From positions 682,001 through 746,000 of the forward strand of contig NZ_CP076061.1 in assembly GCF_018729255.1 (NCBI RefSeq): a stretch of 64,000 nucleotides of DNA, written 5' to 3'. Origin of the DNA: Cupriavidus sp. EM10. Its GTDB lineage: Bacteria > Pseudomonadota > Gammaproteobacteria > Burkholderiales > Burkholderiaceae. A program made the translations under genes and the position numbers. Of this stretch, positions 57,778 to 64,000 are shown piece after piece. The notes under the pieces are model-generated. The model did no database searches, was not told the DNA's origin, and saw only the letters and a list, made by a program, of their open reading frames with translations. Position 1 is the first letter of the stretch; the number at the start of each line of letters is the position of its first letter.

Positions 57778-60071
57778 ATCCCGAGCAATTGCGCGATGCC
57801 TCGATGCTTGACCTGTTCGCGCTCGAAGCCGACGCGCAGGCCGAAGTCCTGAACGCCGGCCTGCTGGCGCTGGAACGCGACCCGACGGCGGCCTCGCAGC
57901 TGGAAGCCTGCATGCGTGCCGCCCATTCGCTCAAGGGCGCGGCGCGGATCGTCGGGCTCGACGGCGGCGTGCGCGTGGCGCATGTGATGGAGGACTGCCT
58001 GGTGGCGGCCCAGCGCGGCGGCATCGTGCTGGCCCCCGCCCATATCGACGCCCTGCTGCAAGGCACCGACCTGCTCCAGCGCATCGGGCACCCGCCCGGC
58101 GGCAACCTGAACTGGCCCGAACTCGACGGCCGGGCCGAGATCGACGCCTGGATCGACAGGATGAACCGGCTGCTGGATGGCGACGATGCGGTACCCGCGC
58201 CGCTGCCGGTGCATGCCGGGGCCGAATCCGCTGCGGAACCGGCCGCCGAACCGGTTTTCCCGCCCACGCCTGATATCGCCCACGAATCTTCGCCCGCGGC
58301 CGCCTTCGGCGCCGACGCACAGGAGCGCATGCTGCGCGTCAGCGCCGACCGCCTGGATCGCCTGCTGGCGCTGGCCGGCGAAGCGATGGTCGAATCGCAC
58401 TGGCTGCGGCCCTTCGGCGGCGCCATGCAGCAGGCACGCCGCCACCAGATGCGCACGCTGCAGGCACTCGATGGCGTGCAGGCGCTGCTGGACACGCCCG
58501 AGGGCTCGGTGCCGCGCATGCGCGCCGCGCTGGCCGAGGTGCGCCAGCTGCTGGAGGAAGGCCACGGCCAGCTGTCGCAGCGCGTGGACGAGTTCGACCA
58601 GTACGATCATCGCGCCAGCCGGCTGTCGCGCCGCATCTACGACACCGCGCTGTCGTGCCGCATGCGGCCGCTGTCGGACGGCATGACGGGGTTCTCGCGC
58701 ATGGTGCGCGACCTGGGCCGCGCGCTGGGCAAGCATGTGCATCTGGTGCTGTCGGGCGAGCAGACGCAGGTCGACCGCGACATCCTGGAGCAACTGGATG
58801 CGCCGCTGGCCCACCTGCTGCGCAACGCGGTGGATCACGGCATCGAGCTTCCCGAGGCGCGCCGCGCCGCCGGCAAGCCCGAGGAAGGCCGCATCACGCT
58901 GATGGCGCGCCACAACGCGGGCCGCCTGGTGATCGAGATCTTCGACGATGGTGCGGGCGTGGACCTCGACGCCCTGCGCGCGGCCATCGTGCGCCGTGGG
59001 CTGGCCCAGGCCGAGACCGCCGCGCGGCTGTCGCAGGCGGAGATGCTGGAATTCCTGCTGCTGCCGGGCTTCAGCCTGCGCGAGACCGTGTCCGAAGTCT
59101 CCGGCCGGGGCGTCGGGCTGGACGCCGTGCAAGACATGGTCCGCGCCGTGCGCGGCAGCCTGAAGCTGTCGCAGCAACCCGGCAGCGGCCTGCACTTCCA
59201 TCTGGAACTGCCGCTCACGCTGTCCGTCGTACGCGCGCTGCTGGTGGAAATCTCTGGCGAGGCCTATGCCTTCCCGCTCGGGCTGGTGCTTCGCGCCGTG
59301 GCCGTGCCGCGCGATGCCATCGAGCAGACCGAGCAGCACCAGCATTTCCGGCACGAAGGCCGGCCCGTGGGGCTGGTCAGCGCCGCGCAGATCCTGCAGC
59401 GGCCGGAGCCGCCGCGCGAAGGCGACTCCACGCCCGTGGTGGTGATCGGCGAACAGGAACGCGTCTACGGCATTGCGGTGGATCGCCTGCTGGGCGAGCG
59501 CATGCTGGTGGTGCAGCCGCTGGCGCAGGCGCTGGGCAAGATCAAGGACATCGCCGCCGGCAGCATGACCGACGACGGCACGCCAGTGCTGATCTTCGAC
59601 GTCGAGGACATGCTGCGCTCCGTGGAAAAGCTGGTCTCCGAAGGCCGGATCGAGCGCGTGCGCCACGCGGGCACCGATACGGTCGTGGCGCGCCGCAAGC
59701 GCGTGCTGGTAGTCGACGACTCGCTGACCGTGCGCGAACTGGAGCGCAAGCTGCTGGCCGGGCGCGGCTACGACGTGAGCGTGGCCGTGGACGGCATGGA
59801 CGGCTGGAACGTGCTGCGCGCCGAGGCATTCGACCTGGTGATCACCGACGTCGACATGCCGCGCCTGGACGGCATCGAGCTGGTGACGCGCATCCGGGGC
59901 GACACGCGGCTGGCGCAGCTGCCGGTGATGATCGTGTCGTACAAGGACCGCGAGCAGGACCGCGAACGCGGCATGCAGGCCGGTGCGGATTACTATCTGG
60001 CAAAGGGCAGTTTCCATGACACCGCACTGCTGGACGCCGTGCGGGACCTGATCGGCGAGGCACGCACATGA
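57774..60071 (+). CDS. wspE: WspE hybrid CheA-type histidine kinase with receiver
   Basis: 765 residues. The Hpt domain carries His51 in AAHSLKGAARIVG. The HATPase has LRNAVDHGIELPEARRAAGK, DDGAGVD and SEVSGRGVGLDAV, followed by a CheW-like domain. The C-terminal receiver has VLVVDDSLTVRELE and the Asp in LVITDVDMPRLDG. It phosphorylates WspR and WspF. I chose the ATG at 57774, overlapping the wspD stop. The far longer frame that starts upstream in another frame is a shadow. Confidence 0.94.
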   Translation: MNPEQLRDASMLDLFALEADAQAEVLNAGLLALERDPTAASQLEACMRAAHSLKGAARIVGLDGGVRVAHVMEDCLVAAQRGGIVLAPAHIDALLQGTDLLQRIGHPPGGNLNWPELDGRAEIDAWIDRMNRLLDGDDAVPAPLPVHAGAESAAEPAAEPVFPPTPDIAHESSPAAAFGADAQERMLRVSADRLDRLLALAGEAMVESHWLRPFGGAMQQARRHQMRTLQALDGVQALLDTPEGSVPRMRAALAEVRQLLEEGHGQLSQRVDEFDQYDHRASRLSRRIYDTALSCRMRPLSDGMTGFSRMVRDLGRALGKHVHLVLSGEQTQVDRDILEQLDAPLAHLLRNAVDHGIELPEARRAAGKPEEGRITLMARHNAGRLVIEIFDDGAGVDLDALRAAIVRRGLAQAETAARLSQAEMLEFLLLPGFSLRETVSEVSGRGVGLDAVQDMVRAVRGSLKLSQQPGSGLHFHLELPLTLSVVRALLVEISGEAYAFPLGLVLRAVAVPRDAIEQTEQHQHFRHEGRPVGLVSAAQILQRPEPPREGDSTPVVVIGEQERVYGIAVDRLLGERMLVVQPLAQALGKIKDIAAGSMTDDGTPVLIFDVEDMLRSVEKLVSEGRIERVRHAGTDTVVARRKRVLVVDDSLTVRELERKLLAGRGYDVSVAVDGMDGWNVLRAEAFDLVITDVDMPRLDGIELVTRIRGDTRLAQLPVMIVSYKDREQDRERGMQAGADYYLAKGSFHDTALLDAVRDLIGEART

Positions 60072-61099
60072 AGATCGGTATCGTCAATGACTCCGCACTG
60101 GCCGTGGCCGCGCTGCGCCGCGCGCTGGCACTGGACACCGCGCTGGAAATCATCTGGGTCGCCGGCAACGGCGAACAGGGCGTGCAGATGGCCGCCAGCC
60201 AGACGCCCGACCTGATCCTGATGGACCTGCTGATGCCGGTGATGGACGGCGTGGAGGCCACGCGGCGCATCATGGCCGCCACGCCGTGCGCGATCGTGGT
60301 GGTGACGATGGACCTGGGCCGCAACGCCAACCAGGTGTTCGATGCCATGGGGCATGGCGCGATCGATGCCGTCGACACGCCGACGCTGACCCAGTCCGAT
60401 GCCACGCTGGCCGCTGGGCCGCTGCTGCGCAAGATCCGCAATATCGGCCGGCTGGTGGCGGGCCGCGCGCAGGCGCCGCAACCGGTTGCCGCAGCGTCGT
60501 CGGCGCCGGCCGCGCCCCGGCTGGTGGCGATTGGCGCCTCGGCCGGCGGCCCGGCGGCGCTGGCCGCGCTGCTGGGCGCCCTGCCCGCCGGTTTCGGCGC
60601 GGCGGTGGTGGCCGTGCAGCACGTGGACGAGGCCTTTGCGCAGGGCATGGCCGAATGGCTCGACGCGCAAAGCCCGCTGAAGGTGCGCATCGCGCGCGCC
60701 GGCGAAACACCGCAGGCCGGCACCGTGCTGCTGGCCGGCACCAACGATCATCTGCGGCTGGTTGCCGGCACGCGGATGGCCTATACGCCCGAACCGGGCG
60801 ACTACCTGTACCGACCGTCGATCGACGTGTTCTTCGAAAGCGTGGTGGAGCACTGGCGCGGCGACGCCGTGGGCGTGCTGCTGACCGGCATGGGCCGCGA
60901 TGGCGCGCAGGGCCTGAAGGCGATGCGCGAGCGTGGCTTCCTGACCATCGCACAGGACCAGGCCACCAGTGCGGTCTACGGCATGCCGAAGGCCGCCGCC
61001 ACGCTGGGCGCGGCCAGCGAGATCCTGCCGCTGCCACGCATCGCGCCCCGGCTGCTCCGGGCCTTCGGCGGACAGGAGACAACAAGAAACAAGGGGTAA
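60068..61099 (+). CDS. wspF: WspF CheB-type methylesterase
   Basis: 343 residues. The receiver domain has IVNDSALAVAALRR and Asp in LILMDLLMPVMDGVE. The methylesterase domain has the Ser in GASAGGPAAL, His in VQHVDEAFAQGM and Asp in LLTGMGRDGAQGL, the full catalytic triad. It removes methyl groups from WspA; loss of WspF in Pseudomonas locks Wsp signalling on. It overlaps wspE by four bases. Confidence 0.94.
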   Translation: MKIGIVNDSALAVAALRRALALDTALEIIWVAGNGEQGVQMAASQTPDLILMDLLMPVMDGVEATRRIMAATPCAIVVVTMDLGRNANQVFDAMGHGAIDAVDTPTLTQSDATLAAGPLLRKIRNIGRLVAGRAQAPQPVAAASSAPAAPRLVAIGASAGGPAALAALLGALPAGFGAAVVAVQHVDEAFAQGMAEWLDAQSPLKVRIARAGETPQAGTVLLAGTNDHLRLVAGTRMAYTPEPGDYLYRPSIDVFFESVVEHWRGDAVGVLLTGMGRDGAQGLKAMRERGFLTIAQDQATSAVYGMPKAAATLGAASEILPLPRIAPRLLRAFGGQETTRNKG

Positions 61100-61105
61100 G
61101 GAAAA

Positions 61106-62116
61106 ATGTCCAGACTAGGGAATCCGGCCGATCCTTCGGCTTCCGGGAACGAATACCTGGCCATGGTGCTGCTGGTCGACGACCAGGCCATCATTGGCGA
61201 AGCGATCCGCCGCGCGCTGGCCGGCGAGACCGATATCGACTTCCACTATTGCGCCAATCCAGAGGAAGCGGTGGCCGTGGCCGAGCGCACGCAGCCGACC
61301 GTGATCCTGCAGGACCTGGTCATGCCCGGCACCGACGGCCTGACCCTGGTGCGCCGGTACCGCGAGAACCCCGGCACGCGCGACATCCCGATCATCGTGC
61401 TGTCGACCAAGGAAGAGCCGACCATGAAGAGTGCGGCGTTTGCCGCCGGCGCCAACGACTACCTGGTCAAGCTGCCGGACACGATCGAGCTGGTGGCGCG
61501 CATCCGCTATCACTCGCGCTCGTACCTGAACCTGCTGCAGCGCGACGAAGCCTACCGCGCGCTGCGCCAGAGCCAGCAGCAGTTGCTGGAGACCAACCTG
61601 GAGCTGCAGCGGCTGACCAATTCCGACGGCCTGACCGGGCTGTCGAACCGGCGCTATTTCGACGAATACCTGGGCGCCGAATGGAAGCGCGCCCAGCGCG
61701 AGCAGACCCAGCTGGCGCTGCTGATGATCGACGTCGACGCATTCAAGGCCTACAACGACACCTACGGCCATGTCGCCGGCGACGAAGTGCTGCGCCGCGT
61801 GGCCACCGTGATCCGCGAGAACTGCGCCCGGCCGGCGGACCTGCCGGCACGCTTCGGTGGCGAGGAGTTCTCGATGATCCTGCCCGCCACGTCGCCCGGC
61901 GGCGCGCGACTGCTGGCCGAGAAGGTGCGCCGCTCGATCGAGACGCTGCGCATCGACCATGCCGGATCGCCCACCAGCGGATTCGTCACGGTCAGCATCG
62001 GCGGCGCGGTAATCGTGCCGGGCGCCGACGGCAACTTCAGCCGGCTGGTCGAAGCGGCCGATACCGGTCTGTACCAGGCCAAGCGCAACGGCCGCAACCA
62101 GGTGGTGATGGCGTAG
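61106..62116 (+). CDS. wspR: WspR diguanylate cyclase response regulator
   Basis: 336 residues. The receiver has [15 protein letters not shown] and Asp in [14 protein letters not shown] coiled-coil stalk ([14 protein letters not shown]) leads to the GGDEF domain with the intact active site [12 protein letters not shown] and the RxxD inhibition site RPAD five residues before it. Phosphorylation by WspE should switch on cyclic-di-GMP synthesis from GTP, with product feedback at the I-site. It is the last gene of the operon, seven bases after wspF. Confidence 0.95.
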   Translation: MSRLGNPADPSASGNEYLAMVLLVDDQAIIGEAIRRALAGETDIDFHYCANPEEAVAVAERTQPTVILQDLVMPGTDGLTLVRRYRENPGTRDIPIIVLSTKEEPTMKSAAFAAGANDYLVKLPDTIELVARIRYHSRSYLNLLQRDEAYRALRQSQQQLLETNLELQRLTNSDGLTGLSNRRYFDEYLGAEWKRAQREQTQLALLMIDVDAFKAYNDTYGHVAGDEVLRRVATVIRENCARPADLPARFGGEEFSMILPATSPGGARLLAEKVRRSIETLRIDHAGSPTSGFVTVSIGGAVIVPGADGNFSRLVEAADTGLYQAKRNGRNQVVMA

Positions 62117-62202
62117 TTCCGGCGCGGGCTTCCGGGCGTGGCATGCATTCTGCAGTACGAACGGTTCCACATAAGTCGTTACACACAAAAGGAACCGCCG
62201 CC

Positions 62203-64000
62203 ATGCCCAATCAGACCCCACCAAAGACCAATCCGTCCGCGTCCAATGTCGGGGCCAGACCACGCCCCAGCACTCTGGCGACAACCCGAGCCAGGACCGC
62301 GCTTCGGGCAACAACCAGGACGGTACCTACGAAAAGGCCGTTGCGGACCGGCTTTCCGGGCGCCCCGAGCAGCTGGGCTCGCCCAGCGTCGGCAACGTGG
62401 TATCGAACGCCGGCAAGACGCTGACGACCAACCAGGGCCTGCAGATCCCCGAGGACGACGACTCGCTGAAGCTGGGCCTGCGCGGGCCGACGCTGCTGGA
62501 AGATTTCCATCTGCGTGAAAAGATTACGCACTTCGACCATGAACGGATTCCCGAGCGGGTGGTGCATGCGCGCGGCGCCGCGGCGCACGGCTACTTCGAG
62601 CTGACCGAGTCGATCGAGGACTACACGACCGCCGAGCTCTTCACTCGGGTGGGCGAACGGACGCCGGTCTTCGTGCGCTTTTCGACGGTGGCGGGCTCGC
62701 GCGGCTCGGCGGACCTGGCGCGCGACGTGCGCGGCTTCGCCACCAAGTTCTACACGCGCCAGGGCAACTTCGACCTGGTGGGCAACAACATGCCCGTGTT
62801 CTTCATCCAGGACGGCATCAAGTTTCCGGACTTCGTGCACGCGGTAAAGCCGGAGCCGCACAACGAGATCCCGCAGGCGGCGTCGGCCCACGACACGTTC
62901 TGGGATTTCGTCTCGCTGCAGCCCGAATCGATGCATATGGTGCTGTGGACGATGTCGGGCCGCGCCATTCCGCGCAGCTTCCGGACGATGGAGGGCTTCG
63001 GCGTCCACACGTTCCGGCTGATCAATGCCCGGGGCGAGGCAACGCTGGTCAAATACCACTGGAAGCCCGTCGGCGGCGCCCATTCGCTGGTCTGGGACGA
63101 GGCGCTCAAGATCAACGGCAAGGACCCCGACTTCCACCGCCGCGACCTGTGGGAGTCGATCGAGATGGGCCAGTACCCCGAGTACGAATTCGGCGTGCAG
63201 CTGGTGCCCGAGACCGAGATGCTGAAGCTCGGCTTCGACCTGCAGGACCCGACCAAGATCATCCCCGAGGAACTGGTGCCCGTGAAGCGTATCGGGCGCA
63301 TGGTGCTGGACCGCAACCCGGACAACTTCTTTGCCGAGACCGAGCAGGTGGCGTTCCACCCGGGGCACCTCCTGCCGGGGATGGACTTCACCAACGACCC
63401 ACTGCTGCACGCGCGCCTGTTCTCGTATATCGACACGCAGATCACGCGACTGGGCGGCCCGAACTTCCACGAACTGCCGATCAACCGCCCGCTGTGCCCG
63501 GTGCACAACAACCAACGCGACGGCTTTATGCGGCAGACGATCGTGCAGGGCAAGGAAAGCTACCAGCCCAACTCGGTCAGCGGCGGCTGCCCGTTCCTGG
63601 CCGGCGACAAGGACGCCTATCGCCACTATCCGGCGCCGGCCGAGGACGGCGCGGTCAAGGCGCGCGTGCGCAGCAACACGTTTGCGGATCACTTCTCGCA
63701 GGCCAACCTGTTCTGGCGCAGCCAGTCCGATGTCGAGAAGCAGCAGATCATCGACGCGTACAGCTTTGAGCTGTCGAAGGTGCAGGACCCGGCCATCCGC
63801 TCGCGCGTGGTGGGGCAGATCGTGCATATCGCGCAGGAGCTGGCCGATGGGGTGGCCGGGCAGCTTGGCATTCCGGTGGAGCCAGTCGGGCCAGCGGTGC
63901 AGATCAACGACTACGGCGTGCAGACATCGCCTGCGCTAAGCCTGGATGCCCAGCCCAAGGGCGACATCACGGGCCGCAAGATCGCGGTGCTGGTCCATGA
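62203..64000 (+). CDS. katE: Large-subunit catalase KatE/HPII-type, partial (frameshifted as sequenced)
   Basis: The gene runs off the window end. One missing G in the run 62251-62254 breaks the frame after codon 16; restoring it gives [18 protein letters not shown], then a continuous catalase frame to base 64000. The catalytic His is in [15 protein letters not shown], Asn in [11 protein letters not shown], the proximal Tyr region in [16 protein letters not shown]. The core is followed by [12 protein letters not shown], the start of the flavodoxin-like C-terminal domain of HPII catalases. AAAAGGAA precedes the ATG. It destroys hydrogen peroxide in the cytoplasm. Confidence 0.92.

Noticed and set aside
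57375-60071. An 898-codon frame containing WspE but starting inside wspD
   Set aside because: The part before 57774 is an out-of-frame reading of wspD. The ATG at 57774 overlaps the wspD stop and starts the Hpt domain.
62211-63827. A 538-codon minus-strand open frame opposite the catalase gene
   Set aside because: The plus strand encodes a clear catalase once one G is restored; the reverse frame shows no family features.

Overview
The window looks like a chromosomal segment of a high-GC betaproteobacterium of the Burkholderiaceae, most like Cupriavidus or Ralstonia. The reasons are two tripartite-tricarboxylate (Bug-type) receptors, abundant LysR/IclR-controlled acid-catabolism clusters, a PilA with its own sigma-54 promoter, and a complete Wsp surface-sensing operon. 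This placement is inferred from gene content and composition; no marker gene such as rRNA is present. I saw no tRNA, rRNA, CRISPR array, prophage or insertion sequence.

Layout. 0-1.5 kb: the end of a LysR gene, a double-hairpin repeat, a YnfA-type membrane protein, and pilA with promoter and terminator. 1.5-6.4 kb: an acid-activation operon (CoA ligase, acyl-CoA dehydrogenase, Bug receptor) divergent from its likely LysR regulator. 6.4-18 kb: mostly single genes (cytochrome c, VOC protein, large MscS channel, prolyl iminopeptidase, DUF2076 protein, zinc peptidase, MFS pump, LysR/quinone-reductase pair, small membrane proteins and lipoproteins). 18-28.4 kb: cell-envelope and metabolic genes (opgG, GH3 beta-glucosidase, alpha/beta hydrolase, class A PBP, ArsB-type transporter, folE, BLUF photoreceptor). 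28.4-36 kb: an unrecognised 311-aa protein, a LuxR-type response regulator with a large hybrid kinase (RcsC/EvgS-like), and a DHA2 efflux protein. 36-40.5 kb: a GH18 chitinase divergent from a regulator with two winged-helix domains. 40.5-43.9 kb: IclR-SDR-Bug cluster. 44-49 kb: a branched-chain amino acid type ABC operon (livHMGF plus binding protein). 49-53.4 kb: a FecR/DUF6600 protein with a long Gln/Arg-rich tail, and a GGDEF-EAL protein. 53.7-62.1 kb: wspABCDEFR. 62.2 kb to the end: the start of a large-subunit catalase.

How they work together. The right end is a cyclic-di-GMP module: WspA-F form a chemotaxis-like surface sensor that phosphorylates the diguanylate cyclase WspR, and a divergent GGDEF-EAL protein could make or remove the same messenger. 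PilA, OpgG, the Gln-rich exported protein and the chitinase are surface or secreted functions.

Sequence quality. Eight genes are broken by a total of eleven single-base deletions, and every one lies in a homopolymer run (G, C, A or T). Restoring one base in each run restores the full protein family match. I read these as sequencing or assembly errors, so the affected genes are listed as CDS with the frameshift position given. The other caution is start choice: many genes have an in-frame upstream start codon that I rejected in favour of one with a ribosome-binding site or signal peptide.
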